Assembly (NCBI GenBank): GCA_002412925.1
Contig: DHVZ01000095.1
Span: 34,521 to 98,520 of the forward strand
Reading direction: 5' to 3'
Length of the DNA: 64,000 bases
Source: Anaerolineales bacterium UBA5195
Lineage (GTDB): Bacteria; Chloroflexota; Anaerolineae; Anaerolineales; Villigracilaceae
Shown here: in pieces, positions 1 through 7,085 of the stretch
Layout: each line of letters begins with the position of its first letter
How positions within the stretch are numbered: position 1 is the first letter of the stretch
Program-made: the position numbers and the translations under genes
The notes under the pieces: generated by a model
Database searches by the model: none
Seen by the model: only the letters and a program-made list of their open reading frames with translations
What the model was told of the DNA's origin: nothing

Positions 1-144
1 AAGTATTTGCGCGAAAATTACACTGTGGAAGAGATTACCTATCTGCTGGGTTTCTCCGAGCCGAGCGTTTTCAGGAAAGCCTTCAAAAAATGGTCAGGGT
101 TGACCCCCAGAGAATACCGGGAAAGATCGTTCTCCGGGAATTGA
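1..144 (+). CDS. C-terminal end of an AraC/XylS-family transcriptional regulator (5' truncated by window edge)
   Basis: The reading frame is open from the first base and ends in TGA, giving 47 residues. They contain the second helix-turn-helix of the AraC family: EEITYLLGFSEPSVFRKAFKKW followed by GLTPREYR, split here as EEITYLLGFSEPS and FRKAFKKWSGLTPREYR. The phrase GFSEPS..F.+AFK+W.G.TP..YR is the family signature. The sensing domain lies outside the window, so the effector is unknown. It is the only regulator of its type here and is convergent with the lipoprotein gene that follows, with a perfect hairpin between them. The family call is very safe; the target is not determinable. Confidence 0.9.
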   Translation, partial: KYLRENYTVEEITYLLGFSEPSVFRKAFKKWSGLTPREYRERSFSGN

Positions 145-150
145 GGAAAG

Positions 151-228
151 CCGGTTGAGTAGTGCGGCGCTCTCCCGCATGTACACTGCACCGCGCTGCG
201 TTCGGTACAGTGCAGGTGTCGAAACCAG
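151..228. repeat. Palindromic repeat, GGTTGAGTAG/TCGAAACC family, with a nested palindrome
   Basis: The element opens with CCGGTTGAGTAG and closes with GTGTCGAAACCAGC, the two arms of the family found around the GIY-YIG gene near 4.4-5.1 kb. Between the usual GTA and TCGAAACC of the right arm sits an extra near-palindrome, CACTGCACCG...CGGTACAGTG. It starts 7 bp after the stop codon of the upstream AraC-type gene. Confidence 0.75.
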
Positions 229-240
229 CGATACTGATAA

Positions 241-280
241 GAATCAAAGACCTGTCTTGTTGTAGACAGGTCTTTGATTC
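241..280. terminator. Perfect 16-bp inverted repeat, probable bidirectional terminator
   Basis: Arms 241-256 and 265-280 are exact reverse complements around the 8-nt loop TTGTTGTA. It lies between two convergent genes (AraC-type on plus, lipoprotein on minus). There is no clear T-run on either side, so it may act as a strong hairpin or processing site rather than a textbook intrinsic terminator. Confidence 0.6.
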
Positions 281-302
281 TTGCTGGAGGTGCGATGCAC
301 TT

Positions 303-896
303 TTACGGTGCACACGACCACAGATAGATCGGATGATCTGCCCAGGGGTAGTCAGTCGGCGCAAAAGCGGTGCTGATCTGGAAACTTTCAGGCAGAAAGG
401 CAAACTGTAAATCCTTGAGTTCTGCGCTGGCAGGAATCTCGAAACGCAGCCAGGCCTCCAACTGCTGACCCTGATAGACGACCGGCTTCAAAACTGCATA
501 ATCGGTATGTTCCAAGCGATGACCGTAGCCGGGTTTGAATTCGCTGGCTCCGTAAAGCACGCTGAAATGCTCGGGGGCCGGTAATGGCCGTTCTTTTTGG
601 CCAACGTTCTTGAGCAGGATCTGCACCCAGAGAAACTTTGTTCCCGAGGCGGGCTTCCGGCTGGAACCATATTCCGTGACGTAACTGGCCGTGACCTCGG
701 CCTGACTCATCGTCACCCGGAAATCCTTGTACACAATCTCGTGGCCGGTAGGCACAAGGGTAGGCAAAGGCTGGTTCGCTGCCGGTGTCGGTGGGTAGGC
801 CTGGACAGGCGCGGGGGCAGGATAACAGGCGGGAGATAAAAGCATCACCCACCAGCAACTCCATAGAAAAATCGATTTCTTAATCAGATGAGGCAT
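303..896 (-). CDS. Putative lipoprotein with a DUF4352-like beta-sandwich
   Basis: The protein has 197 residues. It begins with a basic N-terminus (MPHLIKK), a hydrophobic stretch and a lipobox-like LLSPAC with Cys24, so it is probably a lipid-anchored extracytoplasmic protein. A Pro/Ala/Thr-rich linker (about residues 25-50) leads to a beta-rich region of about 140 residues containing FLWVQILLKNVGQKERPLP and LEAWLRFEIPASAELKDLQF. This is the pattern of DUF4352/telomeric-repeat-like immunoglobulin-fold domains (a conserved 'V.V.lkN.g....' strand, then a later 'G.l.FEVP' strand). Function is unknown; binding or scaffolding at the envelope is the usual guess. GGAG lies about 12 nt upstream of the ATG, which is a long spacing. 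Confidence 0.6.
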   Translation of the reverse strand: MPHLIKKSIFLWSCWWVMLLSPACYPAPAPVQAYPPTPAANQPLPTLVPTGHEIVYKDFRVTMSQAEVTASYVTEYGSSRKPASGTKFLWVQILLKNVGQKERPLPAPEHFSVLYGASEFKPGYGHRLEHTDYAVLKPVVYQGQQLEAWLRFEIPASAELKDLQFAFLPESFQISTAFAPTDYPWADHPIYLWSCAP

Positions 897-961
897 AGGC
901 CAAAATATCTCCAGTAATAGTATATACGTAGCAGGTCCTATTACTCCTCGCCAAGCAACTG

Positions 962-1080
962 TCCTTCGACAAGCTCAGGATACCACCCTTCGACTACGCT
1001 ATCGCTCTGCTCACATCGTACCGACCCTTGCACCGCCCGCACACTTGCCCCGAACGCAAGTGCGGGGAGGGCAGGTGTGT
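962..1080. repeat. Cluster of degenerate palindromic repeats (CCTTCGAC...GCTCAGG family and a GCAAGTG palindrome)
   Basis: TCCTTCGACAAGCTCAGGA (962-980) is followed by another CCCTTCGAC and then a nested palindrome around CACTTGCCCCGAACGCAAGTG that ends in GCAGGTGTG. The same CCTTCGAC...GCTCAGG arms recur inside a gene at 5450-5502 and between genes at 62228-62273. The CACTTGC...GCAAGTG...AGGTGT part resembles the nested insert at 4410-4440. No gene is seen between 897 and 1102. Confidence 0.55.
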
Positions 1081-1102
1081 CCTTCGGTAGGGCGAAAATG
1101 CA

Positions 1103-1134
1103 AAGAGACCAGCTCGAAGTAGAGCTGGTCTCTT
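1103..1134 (-). terminator. Intrinsic terminator of the GT-B gene
   Basis: A 13-bp perfect stem (1103-1115 with 1122-1134) encloses a 6-nt loop. On the minus strand it is followed by TTTGCATTTT. It lies 30 bp after the stop codon of the adjacent minus-strand gene. Confidence 0.75.
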
Positions 1135-1163
1135 GATAAATCAGATGGGTAATCGATGTCTTG

Positions 1164-2597
1164 CTATTTCGTGTTCAAGATCTTCAAAATAAATTCGGCC
1201 GTTCGCTTTCCGGCACTGGCTTCGGTATAGGTGATTTCTTTTTCGATAAAGGCCTTGCGCTCGGCGGCATCCAGGCCGGGGTTTTTCAGGTAGGCGTTCA
1301 ATACCTCGCGCAGTTCGTTCTCATTGGCAGCCACCCGCCCAGCTTTGGCCTCGCGGAAGCGCTTGTGCGTCGGCCAGTTACCGATTTCCTTGAGCGAGAG
1401 CGAGAACTTGCCCGGCACCTTCCAGCCGCCGGGGGTATCAATCACGGCTGCAACAATCGGCGTATCGTGGACGGCGGTCTCAACCACCATCGTTGAATAA
1501 ACCGTAACGAAGACATCCGAGTGCGCCATCATCGACGATTTTTCGTCCATGTCCTCGCCGCCGTAGTAACCCAGCGAGCCGCCCAGCGCCACCGGGCGGA
1601 CAACGTGCACGTGCGGATATTTTTGCTCGAGAGCATGAATTTTCTCGCGTTCCTCGGCAAAAATCCGCGGTTTGTCTTGGAAGTGACTCGGGTGCAGGCG
1701 GATTAGCAGTTGCGAGGGTTCCGCGAGCGTGTCCGACTCAACCAGCCGCGCCAGCGCTTCCACGTTGGGATAGTTTGGGGCGAAGTGGACAAAGCTGCAG
1801 GCGTAGGAAATCAGCTTCCTGTTCGGGTCCAGCCCGTGCAAGCGGAAATAGTCCTCGCGCGGCAGCAGCCAGCTTTTGCGGAAATAGCCGTCATAGGAGG
1901 GAATCCCGCCAATGTTGACCCGCTCCGGATTCCAATCCGAACCGTAGACCAGTTCGTCCTTTTGCTCCTGCGACCAGCAGGTGGCCCAATCGACCGGCGC
2001 GCCAGGGATGGCGTAGCTCGAGGGGTTGTCCCAGCCGACAATCACGGTCATGGTTGGGATGCCCTTCGCGGCGGCTTCGCGCAGCAGGTAACGGTCGATG
2101 CGCCAGCCGGGAGTCGAAGCGATCACCAGGTCAGGCCGGTACTGCTCGAATAAATCGGAATACAGGTTCGGGGTGAATTTCGTCTGGGCGCGGACCAGGG
2201 CCTGGCGGGCGGCGCGGCTCGAGCGCAGGACCAGAGTCGCCAGCGCGGCAGGCAGCCAGACTCCCAGACGGAACTTCCACGAATTCTCGGCCCAGACTTC
2301 CCAGATGTGGCTGGTCTGCGCTTCGAGGTTGATGCGCCACGAGCCGCTGACGCGCCGCAGGTAAGCCAGCAGCCACTGGCGGCGGTTGTCGACCTTTTGG
2401 TAGTAGGCGTTGGCTTGTTTCAGACGCAGGCCGGTGACGGTCAGACCGGGGCGCGGGGCGATTTTGTCGACAATGTCATCGTCGGTGAGCAGGACAACTT
2501 CAACGCCCGCGGCCAGCAGGCTGGGGATGACGTCGGATTGCAGGAAGTAGATGATGGCCATGCCGTGATCGGCAGAGATGAAGACTTTTTTGGACAT
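1164..2597 (-). CDS. GT-B-fold transferase related to CDP-glycerol glycerophosphotransferase / capsule synthesis proteins
   Basis: The 477-residue protein is cytoplasmic-looking, with no signal peptide. The N-terminal half has a Rossmann-like start (KKVFISADHGMAIIYFL). The C-terminal half carries LLIRLHPSHF (about 297-306) and MMAHSDVFVTVYSTMVVETA (about 356-375). The second resembles the 'SD..iTdySS...e' donor-site region of the CDP-glycerol glycerophosphotransferase-like GT-B families. The likely role is transfer of a polyol-phosphate or sugar onto a surface polymer. It is the last gene of the long minus-strand polysaccharide island and is followed by a terminator, but the TIR and GIY-YIG genes separate it from the rest. 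Substrate cannot be read from sequence. Confidence 0.6.
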   Translation of the reverse strand: MSKKVFISADHGMAIIYFLQSDVIPSLLAAGVEVVLLTDDDIVDKIAPRPGLTVTGLRLKQANAYYQKVDNRRQWLLAYLRRVSGSWRINLEAQTSHIWEVWAENSWKFRLGVWLPAALATLVLRSSRAARQALVRAQTKFTPNLYSDLFEQYRPDLVIASTPGWRIDRYLLREAAAKGIPTMTVIVGWDNPSSYAIPGAPVDWATCWSQEQKDELVYGSDWNPERVNIGGIPSYDGYFRKSWLLPREDYFRLHGLDPNRKLISYACSFVHFAPNYPNVEALARLVESDTLAEPSQLLIRLHPSHFQDKPRIFAEEREKIHALEQKYPHVHVVRPVALGGSLGYYGGEDMDEKSSMMAHSDVFVTVYSTMVVETAVHDTPIVAAVIDTPGGWKVPGKFSLSLKEIGNWPTHKRFREAKAGRVAANENELREVLNAYLKNPGLDAAERKAFIEKEITYTEASAGKRTAEFILKILNTK

Positions 2598-2645
2598 AAT
2601 TCCTTTTACACTTCACACGAAACTGTCGAATGAGATCAATATGGC

Positions 2646-4313
2646 TTATTTCAAAAGCTCCACCGTAATACCTGAAACAAAATAATCTAAAGCGTATTTT
2701 CCTTGTGGTATATCGCGTGTGAATCGAATTGCAATGAGGGCTTTGTTTTGCATTGATTTATCAATTTCTACTTTGAGCATATCTATTACCGCAACCTGTC
2801 CTGTAGTAGTCATCCCTCTCCATGCTTCGCGCGAGATATGCGTATCATCAACCGAATCAACCAAAGGGTCATGTTGCTGTCGTCCATCAATTATCGTAGT
2901 GACAAAGTTTCCAATAGCCCACTCGCGTATATTTTTCGCCAACTTAATCTCGAACCTTTGGATAGGTAAAGCACCGTCTTTGAATATAAACTCAATAAAG
3001 CCAATCGTAATTTCACCGTAACGCTTACGCCCATCTCCAGCATTAATTAAGAAGTGTATTGCGCCAACCCCAATAATCGGCTCCTTAAGTTTAAAGGTTT
3101 TGTAATTGCCATCATAAATATCTGCCATGCTTATTCGAGCATTTTCAACATGAAATGGGATGCCATGGAATTCCTGTTGACCATATGGCGGGCGGGTATA
3201 AATGCTAAGATCATAATTTGCCAGAGTGGAAGAAGTGACAGATATTGGGATAAACCGTGAATCATTTGTACTTTGCTTCAAGGCCTTTTCAATATCATTT
3301 GTAAGTTTGACAAAAATTTCTTCTTGTTGGCCACGTTGCATTTTGTTCATAGGCCGTGATGGAGGGTTTATAGCTTGAAATTTTGACAGATTTTCTATTT
3401 GTTGAAATCTACTGGCACTTACAATTAGAGGTAAGATGACTGCGCCGTCTGTTTCAGCAGCAGCTAATAAAGGTGGCAATTCATCTTTTGCGATGAAATC
3501 GGATGCAAGAAAATCAGCAGTGATTAATAAAACGGCAACTTTCGCAGATTTTATTGCCTTACGGATTTCCTCACGCCAATTTTCCCCCGAATTAATCATG
3601 GAATCATCCCATCGCGCAATCAAACTCTCTCGTTCGAGGGGTTTTAAGTGTATCTGTAACCTCTCAAGCCACCTCTTATCTTTGTGACTGTAGCTAATGA
3701 AAACTTGGTTGCGTATACGATCCGTCTTTTTTTCTTGGTGATAAAGATGGCGTAAGGTAGTTGGATCAACAATATTTACATCACTATTCTCAATGTTTAT
3801 GGCACTTGTCCGCTGAGATGATAAGCGAAAATTATTTCTGACAGTTTCGCGTCCTTTTTTAGTTACTGAGATTTCAAAAAAAGGATTTCCTCCTGCATAT
3901 TTACCAGTGACCATTTTCTTATCATCCAATTCTTGTGCAGCTTGGATATATTGTGTTTCACCCCATCCGAATTTGGTTGTAAAAACACTACAAATACTAA
4001 ATGGAAAACCGTCAGCTTGGTCGCCGAACAAAAATTTAAGTAAACGTTCTGCATCTCCCGAAAGTGAAATACGATTATCACTCATCTGGTTAACAAAATT
4101 TTGCAATTTCGCTAAATTTTTATCTATGATGATCCCTTTACCAAATTGTCCAGCGGTACGGAAGTTCCCAGCATCTACCAAGAATTTGAGAGCGAGACGA
4201 AAATCTTCATCTGAAAGTTCCAATGCATCTATTATTTCAATTTGCTCATCCTTTTGGCGATTCTCGAGCAAGTATCTTGCAATTTGGAACGCATTTTCTT
4301 CAATGTTTGACAT
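2646..4313 (-). CDS. TIR-domain protein with N-terminal winged-helix-like region and C-terminal jelly-roll-like domain
   Basis: Three parts can be seen (555 residues from the preferred start). Residues about 1-165 are helical and winged-helix-like, ending in FFEISVTKKGRETV. A bacterial TIR domain (TIR_2 type) spans about 203-345: VFISYSHKDKRWLERL, then RWDDSMINSGENWREEIRKA, VAVLLITADFLASDFIAKDE and LPPLLAAAE. The acidic DE of the last block is at the position where catalytic glutamate is expected in NAD+-cleaving TIRs. The C-terminal 170 residues are beta-rich (FHGIPFHVENA, GAIHFLINAGDG, ALDYFVSGITVELL) and resemble carbohydrate-binding or jelly-roll modules. I chose the ATG at 4313 because GGAG lies 6 nt upstream; an in-frame ATG at 4325 has no ribosome site. 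The gene is visibly AT-richer than its neighbours, which suggests transfer. The likely role is a defence or stress effector (NADase), but no partner gene is adjacent. Confidence 0.75.
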   Translation of the reverse strand: MSNIEENAFQIARYLLENRQKDEQIEIIDALELSDEDFRLALKFLVDAGNFRTAGQFGKGIIIDKNLAKLQNFVNQMSDNRISLSGDAERLLKFLFGDQADGFPFSICSVFTTKFGWGETQYIQAAQELDDKKMVTGKYAGGNPFFEISVTKKGRETVRNNFRLSSQRTSAINIENSDVNIVDPTTLRHLYHQEKKTDRIRNQVFISYSHKDKRWLERLQIHLKPLERESLIARWDDSMINSGENWREEIRKAIKSAKVAVLLITADFLASDFIAKDELPPLLAAAETDGAVILPLIVSASRFQQIENLSKFQAINPPSRPMNKMQRGQQEEIFVKLTNDIEKALKQSTNDSRFIPISVTSSTLANYDLSIYTRPPYGQQEFHGIPFHVENARISMADIYDGNYKTFKLKEPIIGVGAIHFLINAGDGRKRYGEITIGFIEFIFKDGALPIQRFEIKLAKNIREWAIGNFVTTIIDGRQQHDPLVDSVDDTHISREAWRGMTTTGQVAVIDMLKVEIDKSMQNKALIAIRFTRDIPQGKYALDYFVSGITVELLK

Positions 4314-4371
4314 TGGGAACTCCATATTAACGGAACTTAATCAGGCATAAAACAAAAATTTGTTGGTTACC

Positions 4372-4664
4372 GTTGGTTGAGTAGCCTTGAGCGCACTTTG
4401 CGAAAGGCGTACACTTGCACCCGCGCTGCAAGTGCAGGTGTCGAAACCAACATTTTGCAGAAAACTATTGATTGGAGGTTACCTGGTGGTTTCGATACGA
4501 CGGGAGAGCGCCGTCTACTCAACCACCAGCCATCTCCGTTGGTTGAGTAGGGTCGAGCGCTAGCGAGACCCGTATCGAAACCGACATTTTGCAGAAAACA
4601 ATTGACTGCAGGTTATCGGTGGTTTCGATACGCCCCGGAGAGCACGGGGCTACTCAACCACCGG
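4372..4664. repeat. Tandem array of four palindromes, two dimers, left of the GIY-YIG gene
   Basis: The array holds four palindromes with alternating orientation of the arms GGTTGAGTAG and CGTATCGAAACC: 4372-4451, 4483-4529, 4538-4585 and 4617-4664. Each pair is separated by a similar 30-35 nt spacer (ATTTTGCAGAAAAC(A/T)ATTGA, then GAGGTTA or CAGGTTA), so the array is two direct copies of a palindrome-spacer-palindrome dimer. The first palindrome has an extra nested CACTTGCA...TGCAAGTG. The fourth supplies the last codons and stop of the GIY-YIG gene. Apart from these repeats I see nothing between 4326 and 4649. Confidence 0.85.
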
Positions 4665-4946
4665 TTTTACAAACTTTTTCTTTGCCAGCGCCGGGAGCGA
4701 TTCGCATTCGCCGTTGATCAAGGCTTCACGTTTGGCGCGACCCCAACCTTGGACTTGTTTTTCTCGAAAATAGGCATCCGCAACCCGGTCGTATTCTTCA
4801 CCATAGACCAGTTTCACCGGCAGCCGGCGCGAGGTGTATTTTGCGCCCAAGCCTGTCTGGTGTTCAACAATGCGGCGCTCTAGGTCTTTGGTGGAGCCAA
4901 CATAATAAGAGCCATCCGCGCACTCCAAAATATACATCCAGGGCAT
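4650..4946 (-). CDS. Single-domain GIY-YIG endonuclease (UPF0213/YhbQ-like)
   Basis: The 98-residue protein is a complete minimal GIY-YIG domain. It has MYILECADGSYYVGST (the GIY-YIG strands appear as YIL and YVG), the catalytic-arginine region DLERRIVEHQTGLGAKYTSR, LVYGEEYDRVADAYFREK with the metal-binding glutamate in REKQ, and GWGRAKREALING. The family hydrolyses DNA; the cellular role of stand-alone members is poorly known. I start it at MPWMYILE because the 20 codons upstream (reading WFRYAASQLLNH) are translated palindrome sequence. AAGAG lies about 7 nt upstream of this ATG. The last residues VVE and the TAG stop come from the flanking palindrome at 4617-4664. Palindromes lie on both sides, so gene and repeats may move or evolve together (inference). 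Confidence 0.88.
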   Translation of the reverse strand: MPWMYILECADGSYYVGSTKDLERRIVEHQTGLGAKYTSRRLPVKLVYGEEYDRVADAYFREKQVQGWGRAKREALINGECESLPALAKKKFVKPVVE

Positions 4947-4966
4947 AGAAAACTCTTGTTTCAATC

Positions 4967-5110
4967 GGTGGTTGAGTAGCTGCGAAGCAGCGTATCGAAA
5001 CCACATTCTCCTGTTTGCAGAATACCTTCTGTTTCAAATAGCTCGGGGTTTCGATACGGCGTGGTCTCGATACGCCCTTCGCCAAGAACGCTCAGGGCTA
5101 CTCGACCAGC
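4967..5110. repeat. Third palindrome dimer, right of the GIY-YIG gene
   Basis: The first palindrome (4967-5004) is GGTGGTTGAGTAG, CTGC GAA GCAG, then CGTATCGAAACCAC. After a spacer containing TTTGCAGAA comes a second, longer one (5044-5110) with two TCGATACG copies and CTACTCGACCAGC. An internal CCCTTCGCC...GCTCAGGG segment looks like a second repeat family nested inside it. The first palindrome lies 20 bp upstream of the GIY-YIG start. Confidence 0.8.
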
Positions 5111-5118
5111 GTCTTCGC

Positions 5119-6114
5119 TCACGAGTAGTACCACCTAAAAATCTGGTCATAGACTGCCAGCAAAGCCTTTTTGATCGGCGCAGCCTGAACCAGGCGCTTG
5201 ACCAGGCCAGCGCGCTTGGGGGCGGGCTGTTTGCCAGCATACACGCCTTTCACATAATCCGTTGTATTCGAGAGATTCATAACCAATGGGTCGCTGACCA
5301 TCAGGCGCAGCAGTCCACGCTCGTTCATGCGCTGGTCGAGCTGCCGCACCTGACCCATGGGCTTGTCCATCTCGAAAGGCAGGAACTGCGCCAGCGTGGA
5401 TTTGTAAGCGACAAATTGCCAATGCGAGGCGCCGGCGTAGGCAACAAGGTCCTTCGACTGCGCGCTCCCGCCAGGGGCGGTGGCGCTCCGCTCAGGACGA
5501 TAAGTTATTTTCCAATCCACCGTTTCCGCATACACCTTGCGGTTTTCGGCTTCATCCTGCCCAAGCGAGCGGTTGAACTCCCAGAACTTCTCCCAGGGAA
5601 TGAAGCAGCCTGCTTCGAGCGTGGCGTTTTTCTCGGCCCACTCGCGCGTGGAAGAGTGGAAATCAGGGTTGGTGCGGAAGGGGCGCCCGGTCACCATGCC
5701 GACGTTGGGGAAGGTTTCAAGCAGTTCCACCGAGCGCGAGAGCCAGCCTGGATAGTAAAGGATGTCGCTATCGGCGTAGGCGATGATTTCGCCCGGAGCA
5801 CCCGCCAGGATCACGTTCCATGCGCCGCCCTTGCCCATGTTTTTTTCAGACAGAATCAGGTACTGAATCCGCCCGGCTTCCTTTTCGGCAACGAGATAAT
5901 CGCGCACTTCGGGGCAGGAGCCATTATCGAAGACCATCAGGTCAAAAGGCAAACCGGGATCGTTGCGCAGCGACTCCAGGCTGACTTTGAGCACCTCCAG
6001 CGCCTCGGTGTAGAATCCGCTCACGAAAGGGATGTAATTCAGCACCGCTGCGGTGATCCGCTCGGGCTTGGCGACTTCTGTGACAAATTTGGCAGGGTTC
6101 TGACCCTTACGCAT
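5119..6114 (-). CDS. GT2-family glycosyltransferase (GT-A fold)
   Basis: The 331-residue protein has the GT2 layout: VLNYIPFVSGFYTEALEVLK, LMVFDNGSCPEVRDYL (DNGS at 63-66), and the DxD-type metal site IIAYADSDILYYPGWL (about 111-125). It would transfer a sugar from a nucleotide donor onto a growing surface glycan in the cytoplasm. I start it at the ATG at 6114, which has AGAAGG 7 nt upstream; the frame stays open further but that part overlaps the preceding gene. Residues about 207-221 (PERSATAPGGSAQSKD) are encoded by a palindromic repeat of the CCTTCGAC...GCTCAGGAC family lying in frame (5450-5502). The donor and acceptor are unknown. Confidence 0.82.
   Translation of the reverse strand: MRKGQNPAKFVTEVAKPERITAAVLNYIPFVSGFYTEALEVLKVSLESLRNDPGLPFDLMVFDNGSCPEVRDYLVAEKEAGRIQYLILSEKNMGKGGAWNVILAGAPGEIIAYADSDILYYPGWLSRSVELLETFPNVGMVTGRPFRTNPDFHSSTREWAEKNATLEAGCFIPWEKFWEFNRSLGQDEAENRKVYAETVDWKITYRPERSATAPGGSAQSKDLVAYAGASHWQFVAYKSTLAQFLPFEMDKPMGQVRQLDQRMNERGLLRLMVSDPLVMNLSNTTDYVKGVYAGKQPAPKRAGLVKRLVQAAPIKKALLAVYDQIFRWYYS
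5450..5502. repeat. In-frame palindromic repeat inside the GT2 gene
   Basis: The arms TCCTTCGACTGCGCGCT and GGCGCTCCGCTCAGGACG match the intergenic family at 962-980 and 62228-62273. Here the element is read through as about 16 codons within an intact glycosyltransferase frame. Confidence 0.65.
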
Positions 6115-6140
6115 AAGATAGCCTTCTCTGTAAAAATTTT

Positions 6141-6204
6141 CACCACCAAGCCACAAAAGCTCAAAGCTTTTTGATACTTTGTGACTTCGTGCCTTTGTGG
6201 TTAA
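6141..6204. repeat. Palindromic repeat, CACCAAG.CACAAA / TTTGTGacTTCGTGcc family, copy 1
   Basis: The left arm CACCACCAAGCCACAAA is mirrored by TTTGTGACTTCGTGCC followed by TTTGTGGTTAA. The end of the right arm overlaps the TAA stop of the next gene upstream. Related copies are at 15838-15919, 17629-17719 and 35082-35172. Confidence 0.65.
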
Positions 6205-7079
6205 CGAAACAGCTTCCGCAAACGCCATAGCGCATTCGACAGGCGCGTTGATCCCAGCGCCAGCAGCGGCCAGGCTTCGATGCGCCGCCACAGGCGAACG
6301 GGATCCATTTTTTGCGGCAGGATTTTTCCGTTTTCGAGGCGTTTGTCCGTATCGAGGACGGTGAAGCGCGTCATCGGGCGGCCCCCAGCCAGACGGATAT
6401 TCTCATCCGTTTCGGGGTGGTCGTAATGTGGTTTGCCGCCGGGCAGATGCGAGTAATCATGGTTCTGATGGACAATCATGACATCCTGCGTTGCGTCAAT
6501 GGCGGGGAAACCCGCTTTGCGGGCGTGATAGATCATCCAGTTATCCCAACCGGCGCGGCCAATGATGAAAGCCGGGAGGCTTGCATAGCAGGAATTCGGG
6601 AAAAGAAAGTAATCGGAACCGGCGGGGCGGTGAAGGGAACCCTGACGATAGACGATAGACCGTAAACGATCAGACCACCCAGAGGAAAAGTCGAGGGGGA
6701 TGGTGATGTCCAAATCCCAGCGTTGGCCGAGCAGAACGAATTTCTCTGTCTGCGCTGAAACCTTTTTCGCCGCTTCAACCAAGTCATCGAACAGGAGGAT
6801 ATCCGCATTGACGATGCAGCAAAGCTGACTCGGGCTGGCCTCCCGCGCCAGGCGGAACATGGCGTCCATCAAGGGTGCGCCGCTTGGACTGCGAGGGATC
6901 TCAGCGATATGTTTGACACCCAGTTCGCGCGCAGTTTCCGCTAAACCTGGTTCATCGCCCAACAAAACCACTTCCACCTCCGGCAGTTTGGTCCATGACA
7001 AAATCGCATTACGCTGGATGACGGCAATGTGCGGGTCGGTGAAGGGTTTGGGGGCGGAAAAGATAGTAATCAGGGGCAT
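6201..7079 (-). CDS. Putative GT-A-type glycosyltransferase
   Basis: The 292-residue soluble protein starts PLITIFSAPKPFTDPHIAVI and then carries EVVLLGDEPG and QLCCIVNADILLFDDLVEA (about 86-103). NADI is the likely DxD-equivalent metal site. This architecture is common in uncharacterised GT-A transferases of surface-glycan clusters. LSNALWRLRKLF at the end is basic and amphipathic, which could help membrane association. Residues about 138-149 (RLRSIVYRQGS) are encoded by a repeat-like stretch with two GACGATAGAC units. It lies 6 bp after the SpsF-like gene, so the two are probably co-transcribed. Confident as a GT-A-like protein, not as to sugar. Confidence 0.6.
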   Translation of the reverse strand: MPLITIFSAPKPFTDPHIAVIQRNAILSWTKLPEVEVVLLGDEPGLAETARELGVKHIAEIPRSPSGAPLMDAMFRLAREASPSQLCCIVNADILLFDDLVEAAKKVSAQTEKFVLLGQRWDLDITIPLDFSSGWSDRLRSIVYRQGSLHRPAGSDYFLFPNSCYASLPAFIIGRAGWDNWMIYHARKAGFPAIDATQDVMIVHQNHDYSHLPGGKPHYDHPETDENIRLAGGRPMTRFTVLDTDKRLENGKILPQKMDPVRLWRRIEAWPLLALGSTRLSNALWRLRKLFR

Positions 7080-7085
7080 CAGTTT

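Noticed and set aside
241..280. tRNA or small structured RNA
   Set aside because: It is a simple perfect hairpin between convergent genes with no cloverleaf or conserved loop.
4947..5006. N-terminal extension of the GIY-YIG gene
   Set aside because: The 20 codons are palindrome sequence, and the family starts at M-x-x-M-Y-I-L.
4372..5110. CRISPR array
   Set aside because: The repeats are inverted palindromes with similar, not unique, spacers, unequal lengths and no cas genes.
4972..6174. Long open frame on plus strand opposite the GT2 gene
   Set aside because: Antisense shadow; no recognisable protein and the minus-strand gene has clear GT2 motifs. The same applies to other long antisense frames at 15034-15858, 18872-20233, 50661-52184 and 54342-55700.
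6115..6291. N-terminal extension of the GT2 gene at 5119-6114
   Set aside because: Overlaps the neighbouring gene and the palindrome; the ATG at 6114 has a proper ribosome site and matches the GT2 start.
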